Source: Lineus longissimus
Lineage: Eukaryota; Nemertea; Pilidiophora; Heteronemertea; Lineidae
Direction of reading: 5' to 3'
Assembly: GCF_910592395.1 (NCBI RefSeq)
Contig: NC_088312.1
Span: 8,804,001-8,868,000 of the forward strand
DNA length: 64,000 nt
In this document: one piece after another, positions 1 to 11,223 of the stretch
How positions within the stretch are numbered: the first letter of the stretch is position 1
Layout: the number at the start of each line of letters is the position of its first letter
Made by a program: the position numbers and the translations under genes
Notes under the pieces: generated by a model
Databases searched by the model: none
The model's input: only the letters and a program-made list of their open reading frames with translations
What the model was told of the DNA's origin: nothing

Positions 1-199
1 GCTTCCATTCTCAAGTCAACCCTGTAATTTGACCTACTAGACTGAAAAAGCTTCCGTTCTCATGTCATTCCTGTTATATGACCAATCAGACTGAAGAAGT
101 TTCCGTTCTCAAGTCATCCCTGTTATATGACCTACATGTACCAGACTAAAGAAGCGTTCGTTCTCAAGTCATCCACGTTTGACCTACCAGACTGAAGAA
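1..199. repeat. Minisatellite of four ~49-bp units overlapping a splice donor
   Basis: Four degenerate tandem units occupy about 1-49, 50-98, 99-153 and 154-199. Each reads roughly gcttccgttctcaagtcatc, then cctgttatatgacctac, then cagactgaagaa. The rightmost unit contains the last 12 bases of GMC exon 3 and its donor (minus strand TCTG then GTAGGT at 188/187). The other three units lie in the following intron and carry decayed copies of the same exon-intron junction. The donor GT context survives in unit 1 and is altered in units 2 and 3. Confidence 0.85.
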
Positions 200-377
200 G
201 CTCGTCATCAGTTGTCGTCTCTGACTTTTTAAAGTATGGTAGGACGTCATCATAGCTCCATCCATCGCAGCCATTCCTTGCCCAGCTGTCGTAATCATCT
301 CGATTTCCTCGGACATAAGCCAGACTATTCATGGAACTACAGCCACCCAGCATCCTGCCCCGTGCGTAATGGAATTG
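188..377 (-). CDS. GMC oxidoreductase exon 3
   Basis: The acceptor TAG lies just before 377 and the donor GTAGGT after 188; 190 nt. An in-frame TAG immediately upstream confirms the exon edge. It carries the GMC signature [13 protein letters not shown] and YVRGN. The 3' end of the exon is embedded in the minisatellite at 1-199. Confidence 0.85.
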
Positions 378-1382
378 CTACCGGTGAAGAAGAAAGTGAT
401 GATAATTTCAGGATGTTACTAGGTAAACCGATTGAAAACACTATATAGGCTACAGACCAATTTTCATCGCATGGCATGTATACATGTACTTATCGGACTA
501 CATTGTACATGACAATGTTCTTATTTACCAGCCGGACTCATGTTAACAAATGTACTTGAACGCGGGCCCCCGTACTTAATTCTTCACAGGTGGGATCGTT
601 GTCAATTCCAGCAATAGGACATAACGCTCAGGAAGATGGGGATGGGGATGGGTAGCAATATTCATGTAAAATAGTGATCTAAATTGATACATGCTACATG
701 TAAGTAACGAAACTTACATTTTGTTTATACAAAAGACATGACGATTTCTGGGGTGTTGTGAGATAGCCCCAGTCTGCTTCTGGATGGTCCCACAGTGCTA
801 GACTATTCCTCGGCACGATGACATCCTCATATTTGGTGTCCAAGTCACCAGCTTCTAGCACTAAGACTGTTACTGAGTGGTCCTCTGCCAAACGACAGGC
901 TACCACGCTGCCGGACGAACCTGAACCGACTGAAATGGTGGAGGAGGATATTCTGTTTTGAGGAGACAAAATGAGTAGGCCATAATGTAACTGCAAAGGC
1001 AGGCATTTATTAGGCCCGACGCCTGTGCCTCTCGATATTTCAAACGTAATGTCGAAGGAGTGAAAACAACCTGAATCTCAGGATGCACCTTCTGAACCTG
1101 TATTTGTGTCTGCGCGCCAGTTGGAAGCGTTATTTAAATGAAGGCCGCTGCCAATGCATAGTCTCGGCGGCGCCATCTATTCTTAGCTCCTCTTGTCGGC
1201 GACATATTGTCGCTGAGTAGCAGACCTGCAAAAAAGTGCTTACCAATGATGTAGTCATACGCAGCTTGTGGTTCCTTACATACCGATATTGGCGTCGGTT
1301 TCCTCCGAAAGTACCAGTGTATGGCTACAAAGCAGAGTAATATCGCCAAGGAGAACTCTACGAACACGAGAAGTGCCTCCAT
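188..1382 (-). CDS. GMC-family FAD oxidoreductase (choline/glucose dehydrogenase-like), 5' three exons, partial
   Basis: This is the amino-terminal part of a glucose-methanol-choline oxidoreductase, a flavoenzyme that oxidises an alcohol using FAD. Three coding exons join in frame: 1382-1244, 929-718 and 377-188, with GT-AG introns; 180 codons are visible. Exon 1 starts at the ATG at 1382 and encodes an N-terminal hydrophobic anchor (about residues 4-24) followed by FRRK, then AYDYII. The exon 1/2 junction builds the FAD-binding dinucleotide fold VGSGSSGS, followed by VLVLEAG. Exon 3 carries the GMC signature [19 protein letters not shown] and then [10 protein letters not shown] and [15 protein letters not shown]. 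The rest of the enzyme lies beyond the left edge, so substrate class cannot be decided. The gene is divergent from the Shisa-like gene. Family assignment is confident; the specific enzyme is not. Confidence 0.9.
718..929 (-). CDS. GMC oxidoreductase exon 2
   Basis: The acceptor TTTCAG lies just before 929 and the donor GTAAGT just after 718. The exon has 212 nt and is in frame with exon 1. It encodes [23 protein letters not shown] and DWGYLTTPQ, the normal order after the GMC FAD-binding loop. Confidence 0.85.
1244..1382 (-). CDS. GMC oxidoreductase exon 1
   Basis: The first coding exon has 46 codons plus one base, from the ATG at 1382 to a G followed by donor GTAAGC. It encodes the membrane-anchor-like start and ends inside the FAD fold (AYDYII). 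The codon is completed as Val by exon 2. Confidence 0.85.
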
Positions 1383-2360
1383 TTTGACACGTGTCAGTTG
1401 GTATCGAGGTATTGGTCTGGTTCTTTGCCTAACCTAGTTTCATAATGAGCCATTGAAGAAGCGGCAGTATTCAATTGCATGTTTAATATCAACAGTGTTT
1501 TGACAGATGTCTATGCCATTCGGGCTGAATGAGGGGCCTTACGCAGAGTAACGGGGAATGGCAGTAATATTTGTCCACCTGGGCCCAGTTGTTCAAAAGC
1601 ACAAGAGTCACGTTATCCCGAACCGTTACGTTAAGTATCCTTAAGGACGTTATCTCTTTTCTCCATTAAAATGTTCACGTTTAGAATTAACGGCGCCGTT
1701 AAAGCTAACATGGTTTTGAACAACTCAGCCCAGATGTACACGTCTTTAGTCTCCATATGTCTCTATATAATATGTGATGGTCTTAGACTCCTCGCTTTCA
1801 GGAAGGTACGTGTATATCGGTGAACGATGTTACTTTCACTACATTATATTTAACTCTGTCGGATTATCGTCCTGTTCCTTCTCACCTAAACATTTTTGAT
1901 GATATGCATTTCACCCAGATTCAGCACTTGGCTAGAAAGCGAAGTTCGTGACCGCTACGCCTCAAGTTTTCAACTCATGACGAGTGTTAGTGTTTACATA
2001 TTGATCAGCAGATTTCGACGATGACGATGACCCCGATATGATATCCATCACTCACCACTTGACCTCGTAGGCTTACTTCAATTGTTTTAGCCCTATAGTC
2101 CATGCACATTGTGACTCAAGGTGACTAATAACCAACTGCTTGACATCCATATTTATTCGTATGGCGCTGCAGACTGACATATCAAGGTGTATCAGTCACA
2201 GAAAACTACATTAAGTTGTTCAGGACATCAATGGTGACAAGTGCAGTTGCCCGATTTTCTCGACATATATATACATATCTCTACACTATCATTCGTGTTG
2301 GGGGCAGCCCTGTCTGGTTCCGTCCCGTGACTAGTGAAGCACATCTGTGATATAAGGACA
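1383..2360. promoter_or_regulatory. Divergent intergenic spacer between GMC and Shisa-like genes
   Basis: About 1 kb separates the start codons of the two divergent genes, so it presumably holds both promoters and 5' UTRs. A TATA-like tract (ctctatataatatg) lies near 1762. A foldback element occupies 1579-1733. I see no open coding exon. Confidence 0.4.
1579..1733. mobile_element. MITE with GTTGTTCAAAA-type terminal inverted repeats
   Basis: The left end ctgggcccagttgttcaaaa is mirrored by the right end ttttgaacaactcagcccag, about 20 bp with few mismatches. The interior is palindromic (taacggcgccgttaa; aagtatccttaaggacgtt). No ORF is present, as expected of a non-autonomous DNA transposon of about 155 bp. 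A lone left-end-like relic (acccagttgttcaaaacg) occurs near 36,090. Confidence 0.75.
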
Positions 2361-2421
2361 ATGTCTCTCTCCTCATCGGTTCGGTTACTCATTGGATTAT
2401 TTCTCTTAACGACCTTCTCAG
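2361..2421 (+). CDS. Shisa-like exon 1 (signal peptide)
   Basis: The exon has 20 codons plus one base and ends at donor GTAAGA. I chose the ATG at 2361 because the signal peptide starts directly there. The only upstream in-frame alternative is a GTG at 2334. Confidence 0.75.
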
Positions 2422-3978
2422 GTAAGATGACAAGAGCCGTACCTTTTCGTCTTTGGGGGGTGGGGAGGGGGGGCAGAAAAACCGAATTTTTTCCCAAGCA
2501 CGTCTTGATCCTCAATGTATTGACATTGCCCAGCGTCCAGACAAAGCGCAGCAATAGGGTGGAGGCTACGGGGCAATAACAATATGGAAAAACACGTTTT
2601 TCGGCAAAAGCCACTTTCAATGCTTTTTTGCTGATGTTTGATAAAAACATTTTATGGTTCAAGCTCCAAGATTTAAGTGTAGGCTACACTTATACATGTA
2701 CTTGCAAACGTCTATATGGTAGCTTCTTGCATCCTCGCAACCACGAGCACTATACTTCTTGTGGAACAAATGCATTCAGGAACCTCACGAAAGTATGAAA
2801 ACTACCGTCAAAGGATGGTGTTGGGACAAACGCGATCCTCACTTTCTTTGGATAGACTTTTGCACCGCCGGAGAACTTATCTAAATTTGAGTGCCATTGT
2901 TTCGTGAAATAAAGACAACAGCCTTTTTATTATTGTTCTCTTTCAGTATCGAATGGAGGATCGTCTTGGATAGACTGGGGAAACAAACATAGCAGCGAAG
3001 AACATGATGATGACAGCCACGAAAAACAATACTGTGGATCAGGTAAGTCAAAGTCATGTGAACCTTATCACCGGCATTACACGTTATCTCCCGCGCAGTG
3101 TAAGTGTGTGCATCTCTTAGCCAAATTGACTCCTGGGCATGTTAGAGCGCGAGACAGATTTGTTTTCTTTCAGATTTTTGGGGGAATTTGTGTTTTTCTG
3201 CTGAGTTAACCTCCCATCATCTCTCCCTTCAGGCCTTTCGTGTCCCAGTCGGTACTACGGAGACGACTACACGGAATGTTGTATGAATGGCCGAAAGTTG
3301 GCCTGTTGCAAACCCGAAGCACCAGCAGTTGACTTGGGCAAAATGCAGTAAGTTTTGGCATATATTTTTCAGTTACCGGCGGTGAACGCCAATCCTAAAG
3401 TCTCATATGGATATACGCACGAATCCGGTTGATCGGCATCCATTTTAACCGACGATCACAAGTCACACCCAACCCTGGAAATAGCGTCTCGCCCTTATGT
3501 TCCAAAAAATAGCTTGCCAATACCTGATAGGAAAGTTCTTTTAAACGTTGTTGATAAATGTCTTTATGAAAGGTATCTAAGGGCAATTTCTATAATAGAT
3601 ACCTTTGGTTATTGAATGGTGGAGAAATTTTAGCGCGAAGATTTCAGTTGGCCAAAGCTTTATCATTTTGATAGGGCTCGTGTTTTTGGGGCAGGCCTGG
3701 TGCCGTGTTCGAAACACACCTTTTTTTATTCATAACAGTATACATTTGAAAACATCTTTTTATTTTCATCACAATTTTGGTTTGGTATTTTCAGACCGTG
3801 GGCAATAGCACTCCTGATCTTAGCCATGCTGTTCATCCTTTGTGCCATAGTGATGCTGCTGTGTGCCTGCTGTAGCTGCTGTTACTGGGCAGGCAAGAGA
3901 CGGAGGAGGGAGTACGTCGTCATCCGGGACCAGCCAACCTACAGCTATTCTCATTACCACGGTGGATATCGCGGGTGA
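2361..3978 (+). CDS. Shisa/CYYR1-like (STMC6-type) single-pass cysteine-rich membrane protein, complete
   Basis: Four exons (2361-2421, 2947-3042, 3233-3347, 3795-3978) join with GT-AG introns into a 151-aa protein. The ATG at 2361 starts a clear signal peptide (MSLSSSVRLLIGLFLLTTFS). The ectodomain is short: an acidic/His-rich stretch (SSEEHDDDSHEK), then six cysteines in the pattern C-x(4)-C-x(10)-CC-x(7)-CC (YCG, LSC, TECC, LACC). This matches the single-transmembrane, six-cysteine architecture shared by Shisa, CYYR1, WBP1 and VOPP1 proteins. A strong membrane helix follows (WAIALLILAMLFILCAIVML), then a Cys-rich juxtamembrane run, a KRRRR stop-transfer and a Tyr/His-rich tail (PTYSYSHYHGGYRG). 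There is no PPxY motif, only PTY. Family members act as membrane adaptors, and some Shisas bind AMPA receptors; a role here is inference. Confidence 0.8.
2947..3042 (+). CDS. Shisa-like exon 2
   Basis: Acceptor TTTCAG and donor GTAAGT flank 96 nt (phase 1 to phase 1). It encodes the acidic/histidine-rich linker and the first cysteine (QYCGS). Confidence 0.75.
3233..3347 (+). CDS. Shisa-like exon 3 (cysteine-rich core)
   Basis: Acceptor CTTCAG and donor GTAAGT flank 115 nt. It encodes LSCPSRYYGDDYTECC and LACCKPEA, the last five of the six ectodomain cysteines. Confidence 0.78.
3795..3978 (+). CDS. Shisa-like exon 4 (transmembrane segment, tail and stop)
   Basis: The acceptor TTTCAG precedes 3795 and the TGA is at 3976-3978. 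It encodes the membrane helix, the poly-basic stop-transfer and a short cytoplasmic tail. Confidence 0.78.
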
Positions 3979-4071
3979 TGTGATCAGAATAGCACATTCG
4001 AATAGCCAATCATTTCGAAATCATCATCGCCTGTCGATCGTGGCAGTCAATTTGGACTCCGTTTCCCTGTG

Positions 4072-4077
4072 AATAAA
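4072..4077 (+). terminator. Poly(A) signal of the Shisa-like gene
   Basis: An AATAAA hexamer lies 94 bases after the stop codon, on the correct strand. Confidence 0.6.
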
Positions 4078-4089
4078 AAGAAAAACGTA

Positions 4090-6050
4090 TAGGCTAAACA
4101 GTCATGTATAGGCTTGTCTTAATTCTTGCTGCAACCGATAGGCCTATAACTGGTGTGATCGTTGTAGTTTTTGAATCATAAGTGAATTATGATTATATTC
4201 CATCTCTGATTCAGTCTCGCACGAAAGTTCAAGCGGCGGTGTACGTCAATCCTAAGAAGGGATGCGCACAACGCCGATGGCTCCCCATGACAATTTGAGG
4301 AGACGTTGCACACCAACGCTACACTGAGTATGTACATGTACTTTAAGATTCCGGTCTCATATTGACTACTCGGATGACTTTATCGAAAATTGTATTGCGT
4401 GTGACCCAGATCCGAACATCAGGTGCCATCGACATAATGATGTGGTGTGACGTCCATTAGGCTATATCGTTGCCCTACTGCCCCACCACTCTGAACCTTG
4501 TTTAGTCAGCCAACCACCAGTTCATCTTGATTTCTGTATTGTTTTCGAATACTGCATCGATAGTCACGATAGTGCTTCCACAACTATTTACTAATCAGTC
4601 GGATCGGATAGGTGTGGATAGTTGGCATTGGAGAACGTCAAATACAGCGGATTTCGGGTGAGGCTGGGAATAAAATGTGAGTAGTTTATTGTAGCGGGGT
4701 GTCAACAGGCGGATTCATATACACCGACTCCTGACAACTATGTTTTAAGTAGCAGTTCTGCATAAATAAACATGTTTAGCGGACCAAAATTTTGAGGCTT
4801 CAGCTTACTGACTACTGCTGATAAAACCAAATGTGATGCGCTGATCGAGGAAAGCGCGCGTGTTTTGAACTCTGGGGTGTTCTTTTTCTGTTTGATACTA
4901 TACATTTGCTCAGCAGATAGAAAAGAGATATTGTATTACCCCCTGAATGAACGAGTTGGGAAATTGTTTAGGTAGAGAGCTTCAGTGTATGATGAAGTTT
5001 GTGCTGTATTAAAATCCAACAAGTTCATCATGGAAACTATTGAAACGTTTGTCCGCATTGGATTTTCTCCAATGATTTATTATTCAGCTTGGTCGCTCTT
5101 TCCCTGATTCATGTGAAATTTATTTCATCCACCTAATATGATGCCGCAGCCCTTCGCGACGATAATGCTGCCCTACCGACATGTAACGATTATATATTCG
5201 CTATCAGTAATTCAATAAAACCCTGCTGTTTGATATGATTACGTCCGATATAACTGCGGCAACTGCTAATGGTTTGCTACGTGACGACTGCGGGAACAAG
5301 GTGGATATCACACCCTTTCTCCAGAAAAGTAGAACATTGCCCGACTCCGGGCCTGTTTTGCAAGTATTTAAATCAACAGAGACCAAAGGGTTAGGATGGT
5401 TCTTATTTCACTGTGGACAATAGACTTGTTATTGACCACCCTACATAACAACGAAAATGGTAAATGGACTCTTCTGTCCCGTAAGACTTTCCACTGACCA
5501 TTGCGAACGATGCAAGGCATGCCGTCGTTTCAGTGTCGATATGATAACACTCATTATACCATACAACCGTATCATCTTAGAGAAATCTTCTCTAAGGTTC
5601 TATCTATTCAGAAACCGATGCCGTATTGTAATGTCAAAATAGCTCCCAATCCCAAGAAGGGCCATCCGATTTCACTCTGAACCATATACTTGAAGTGATT
5701 CTAGGCGAATGACGGACCAAAGTGTCAGTGCTGAACTCATGACCGGGGGCGCCAGGTAAAACGTTTTATCTTGGAGGCGCGAGCAAAATATCTGCAGGAA
5801 TCACGGGCTTTAAAGTAAGTCTGCACCATAACTTCCCAGAGAAAATTGTACGTATTATAAAGTTATCATGACGCTTGTTCTTGGAGCACGTTTGGTGTGT
5901 AATAACTACCATGCATTTTACTCGAGGACGAAGAAGAACCAGGTCAATCCTTGTATCATTTTGAGCACGATGATATTACTTTGTGGAGAAGGACATAGCG
6001 ATCGCGATATCAAAGCTTCCTGAATGTTCCCAGCACGAAGTGTCACTACC
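4090..6050. other. Intergenic, no gene seen
   Basis: Only short ORFs without domain-like content are present. A pair of overlapping ORFs on opposite strands near 5204-5423 reads moderately protein-like in both directions, but shows no family motif and no clear splice sites. Confidence 0.4.
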
Positions 6051-6059
6051 CTTATAAAG

Positions 6060-6540
6060 CACTTCGTTCATAAAACAATTAACATGGAAGTGTCACTATC
6101 TTCATAAGGCACTGTGCTCATCAAACAATAAACCACGGACCATGAGGTGTAACTATATATCTTCACAAAGCACTGTGCACCTTGGACCATAAGGTGTCAC
6201 TATCTTTAGAAAGCACTATGCACCTCAAACCACGAGGTGTCACTATCTTTAGAAAGCACTGTGCACCTCAGACCATGGGGTGTCACTATCTTTAGAAAGC
6301 ACTGTGCACCTCAAACCACGAGGTGTCACTATCTTAAGAAAGCACTGCACCTCAGACCATGGGGTGTCACTATCTTTAGAAAGCACTGTGCACCTCAGAT
6401 CATGGGGTGTCACTATCTTTAGAAAGCACTGCACCTCAGACCATGAGGTGTCACTATCTTTAGAAAGTACTGTACTCATCAAACAATAAACCTCGGATCA
6501 CGAGGTGTCACTATCTTCATGAAGGACTGTGAAATTCAAA
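6060..6540. repeat. Minisatellite, ~43-bp unit with internal palindromes
   Basis: About ten units of roughly 41-43 bp read cacctcagaccatggggtgt then cactatctttagaaagcact then gtg. The central six or seven (about 6180-6480) are nearly identical; the outer ones are diverged. Two-base deletions alternate gcactgtgcacctc with gcactgcacctc. Each unit contains the self-complementary CCTCA(N5)TGAGG, and GAGGTG/CACCTC alternate, so long hairpins are possible. ORFs across it in both directions are artefacts of the repeat. Confidence 0.9.
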
Positions 6541-6559
6541 CATAAACCACTTCGTCACC

Positions 6560-7660
6560 GATCGAGGTCACTCCACCTGGTGCACACAGATAAGATTTTA
6601 GCCGAGCTCTTAGCATGCTTGGTGATTCATTTACTGCCTCAGCAACCACTGATGAAGGACTTACGTGTCGCTAGTGATAACGGCGACGGCAGATAGAGGA
6701 GCGAGTGCATACAGGGTGCATTCGACCGTGGAATATCCATTTGGGTTTCGTGTCATTATTTCTATGGAATTTACTTCACATCCATCACTTTGGAATATAA
6801 TATCACCAGGATTTTAACATTTGTAATGGTTTTCATTGGTAAGTGGTTATAAATGATTATGGTATACATTTAGTTTAGGCGTCCGATATCGATCTAGTTT
6901 AAAGCGTTTTTTCTGTTGCACCATATTTCGTATGGCCGACCATGTCACCTGTGTCCCTTTGTACTGGTATGTATATAAAATTACAGGCCTAATTTTTGAG
7001 ACAGAAATTGTTTTGAAAATAAGGTAAAAAAAGCAGTTGGTTCCTTTTGGTCGGCAGGATCACAACCGTAATAAGGCATATTTGTAGTTTACGCAACGCC
7101 TAAGAACATGGTTAAGTACGGTTGTAAGCATTTCATGTTTCATCTTGATCACAAGAAACTTCCTCCCCGTGATTTTTTTTATTCAAGCCGGGGTGATGCA
7201 GGACGATAACGTGTTCTCTAAATCCAACCAACACAGCCTTCCTGGCTCTTCATTCTGTGAGCAGCCATGTTTCCATTAGTTTAAGAGTTTATGAACCTTT
7301 CGGCAAATTGCCTTGCAGATTAGAAAGTTAATTAATCAAAGTGTGACATCTCGTATAAGAGTGTAAAATGTGACGAACATCAACTTCGAGGGAGAGGGGT
7401 AATTATATTTTGCTGTAAACGATGATAGGTTGGCTCATCATCCGAATGATTTGCCTTCACTATTCAAAATAAAAGACTTTTGAAAACCTTCAATGGTTTT
7501 CGCAAAATCACCAATAGATGTTTTTTTCGGTCAAATGAAATACCCCTAAGTATTTTTCACTTCGTTGTAAAACATCTCCATGGTGCATATATACTTGTGT
7601 TGGCAGAAAAAACGGAAAGGACAGTTTAAATTCCGCCTGGGACAGAGAAATAAAAAATCC
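6560..7660. other. Intergenic, no gene seen
   Basis: AT-rich sequence; I see no exon, RNA gene or clear repeat. Confidence 0.4.
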
Positions 7661-7664
7661 TATG

Positions 7665-7775
7665 ACGTTTTTAGCTTGTAAAACCCTCTAAGAGCTTTTT
7701 TATTTCCTTGACAAACCTCTGGTGGGGCATAGTTTTTCTCAAAACCTCAAAAACCCTTATTTTTATGAGAGAATG
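7665..7775. repeat. Dispersed repeat, copy 1
   Basis: The tract around ctttttatttccttgacaaa, cctctggtggggcatag and aaacccttatttttatgaga closely resembles one at about 20,470-20,590 (catttcgctgacaaacttct, caggggtgcatag, aaacctttatttctaagag). The same blocks occur in the same order and strand, so these look like two old copies of one interspersed element. Confidence 0.55.
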
Positions 7776-8528
7776 ACATTAAACAACCATGTGTTTAATA
7801 ACTTGTTCTAATCTGATATTCATGACCGGTCTTAGATCAGAGTATTTTCACGTTTTCCACGTAATCCCTTGAATCCCAGACTGATTTTTGCATGAATATT
7901 ACTATTATGCCTGAATTGCAACATCTGTCTGATTGATTTCGCTCTAAGCCACAGCACATTTGCGCTATTGATTTCTTCGATTCAGCCTCATGTGACATAT
8001 CTGTATCTGGTGATCCAATTATCTCTTTAATCCGCCATCTCCTAATGGAGGCATTTTTAAGACACGATTCCGAATTAATTCTCTTCGTTACGTGACTAAT
8101 TTGCAAAATAATGAGCACGATGTTCCCGGGATTATGCAATTTAATTACGTTATACTATTGCAGCGTACACATGAAGTGGATGGGTGACTGCTTCCCATTT
8201 TTGTCGAATGTTGTTTTTTGTTGAAATAAAAGTAAGCTGCGGGGATGCAAAATCGGATATAAATTCAATACAAATTCTAAAGAACAGCTGATAAGCGGAT
8301 GAGCCGTAAGCCTGGCTCGTTTGCCAGAAGGGTACTGGTATGACTGGTGAAATTCCAACAGGTCTCACTTTCCAAAAGAAATCAACTTAGATCTTTAAGG
8401 CTGTTTCATTTGACACCTATACAAAACACTGATGCCCACACGGCTTCTCCGGCCTTCTGCACAAACGAACATTATCCCCTAATTTCCTCAGGATGAGAAA
8501 TGTATTAAACAAAATGAACTGCCTTTTC

Positions 8529-8630
8529 ATGCCGATCTATCGGGATTGTGCGGCTGCATGTAACCATCCTTGATTTTTTAAGGAGGGGACTAATGTTCAG
8601 GACTAACGCACAACGCCGATAAATCGGCAT
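8529..8630. repeat. 102-bp foldback element with 24-bp arms
   Basis: The left arm at 8529-8552 (atgccgatctatcgggattg then tgcg) pairs with the right arm at 8607-8630 at 21 of 24 positions. Each arm contains its own small palindrome (ccgatctatcgg; gccgataaatcggc). No ORF. A fragment sharing gcgcacaacgccgat lies near 4264. Confidence 0.65.
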
Positions 8631-8639
8631 GGCCTTTAA

Positions 8640-11220
8640 AAATCTAATGATCTTCATCAATTGGCTAGCAGAAGGCAGCTGTCAGCGGGTCTTTCAAACC
8701 ATTACTTTATCAATCGATTCACTACTTTCTGTGCAAGAAACTAGCAGTGCTTCATTTGATGATACGTTTCTATAGCAACGGGAGGACCCGTGGATGATTT
8801 TGCCCCAAGCTACATCCCGATATTCTGATGGGAATTAGCAAGACACAAAATAGTTTAAGAAATTGCTCCAGTCCACAGTCAGACACACTTAACCCTTTGT
8901 GTTATCCGACTTCGATTTTCTAAATATGGCCACCTCTCGTTACCCCCAAGCCACTCCCCATGACAAGTTCTCCATTTTGCAACTTTATTATTTTGAAAGT
9001 CCTGGCCCGGTTGTTTTGTCCGTAGCCATTCTAACAATGCCCATGATCATGATGATGCCATGAGCATTATGAGCGTTGTTCTTGGCGTTACCTCCTCCAG
9101 TTCGATTATGGTTCCTTCGTTAGAACAGGTAAAATCGCTGTTCCCTCCCTTTTCCAGGCTACATCTTTACCAATTCTACCAACGTCCAAGCTTTCTATTC
9201 TAGTAGAATCTCCTGCAATAAAATATACCATCCTTGAAATCCAATTCTATTGATTTTTAAGCAACATTAAATTTGTGACACCTAAACCCCCAGGAGCCAA
9301 CGCAGTAACGAGAAGATTGCATGCTGGAGACAGTTCCCCGATCCCATATCTCGACTACGGGCATGACGGGCGCAGTGCAGCCTTCTTGACATCTCTAGAA
9401 ACCGGTAACGGTGACTCAATCTCGGTAAAAAAGCTGATATATTGGCAGATTTCGCAATCTATACGAACGACGAAGTAAATTCATGTACCTGTTGTGTCAT
9501 CGAGTCCGATACTAACTCCTTTACGCGACTCAAGTTAATCATCCTTTTTAGTTTCGGTATGGCCCAGACATCAAGATTTACCCTTTGGCGAGGCTACGTG
9601 CGGGATACTATAGCAGAAGCACTAATTTAAAGATATTGGACTGCTGTAGCTCAATATCCAACACGAGATCATGTAGAGTAAATACCCATGATAGAATCAG
9701 TCTATGTACATCAGAATATTTTGATATTCTCTTGATCATGCCAGCACTCATCCTCGATAACCTCTCGGCCATCTTCGGGCTAAGTTACAATTTTCTTGAA
9801 TGTAGCTCTGGGGAAATCAAGATGGCTGGATTCAAAACTGATCATTGCTGTCACGTTTCTTGTATTCTAAGACTAACACCAAACGCAATGTGAAAAACTA
9901 GACAGTATCGACTATGTTTTCTGCCAGAGGGCTATTTACAGCAATAGCGATAGATGCGAAGAAATTCCAAAGGCTTATGTTCGGTCCATTTGGTTCCCCA
10001 TTAACACTCAGAAAGTTTTTTAAGCTTTTGAATGCGTTTAAAGGTTTTTCTCTCACACCAAGAGAGATTCGGAGTCTGCTTATATAGTTATGTCCATCGG
10101 CACTATTTGGTGAAGGGTTCCGAGAGACACGATGCACCTATTGCTTGCCATGATGTTACAAAATAATGATGCACGGATAAAACCATATCCCGCTACGACC
10201 TTTCTCTCTGAAACGCAAGTTCCCATCCAACTTGTATCTCGAATCCCAAAAGGTCAAACCCCTTTTTTCTAAGACCGTTGATGACCAGTGCCGTGTCATA
10301 GTACACCCGTAGTATGTTCTTTGGGCCAATCAGTTCAGATGACAAAAGGCGTTCTTGACCGTCATCTAAATGTAGTGAAAAGAATTTTCAATCTAAATTT
10401 CGTTATAAAGTTTCAATGGGCTTCGCATGTTAATGGCAGTCTGCCTTGGGTTGATGCGAATTCAGCAGTTATTTTGACAAACATTCACTGTAGATAACAG
10501 TACAGTCTTTCCAGTCTCCCTATGCATCTGCATGTACACGAATACAGTGCATATCACAGTGCTCCTCTATCGTCCACACGAAACGCGGCATAAATATTCT
10601 GGCCACAAATCCCATTAGTCGTGTATGTTTTGTAGGCTGTCACATTCATATCCAATTGGAATATCATCTGAACAAGTTGACCAAGCACGGCTGCGAGAAG
10701 CATTTTCATCTCAGCCACTCTGCAAAGTGCTGATAATGGTTCGCGTGGAATCTCTAAATCGCCATGCAAACAGTGCTGTCACCCACGAGTGGTCGAGTCT
10801 GATGAGAACATTCCACGGAAATTTCGACTAACAAAATTTGTGACTAAACACTTTGTATGCATATAACGCAGTTTTTTGTCTTTGGCCGGAATCATCTCAA
10901 TTCCAACATTGCATTGTGGAAAACATTATGTCGTGCAAAAAAACGCAACTGCATAAATATTAGAGATTAGCTGATTGTTTCAATAAATTCTTTTACAAGC
11001 GACAAAAATTGTGACAACTCGGACAAAAATAGTTTCCTCTTACGACCATAAGAAAACACGTCTTGGGGGAAAGTTGCATTAATTTCCGGCATAGCATGAT
11101 AGCGACGCAGCCTGGAACATCTTTTTCTTCTTACACCTGCGTACTCTACAGGTTGCTGTAACACCATGAGTGTTTGGAATCAGCTCATCGGAACATTTTG
11201 ATCAAGGGTTCCGAATGTCC
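8640..11220. other. Intergenic, no gene seen
   Basis: Contains short ORFs of up to about 100 codons without recognisable motifs. I find no convincing exon or RNA gene. Confidence 0.4.
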
Positions 11221-11223
11221 GAT

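Noticed and set aside
6237-6489. Overlapping ORFs of 61-77 codons on both strands
   Set aside because: They are translations of the 43-bp minisatellite and repeat with the unit; no coding signature beyond that.
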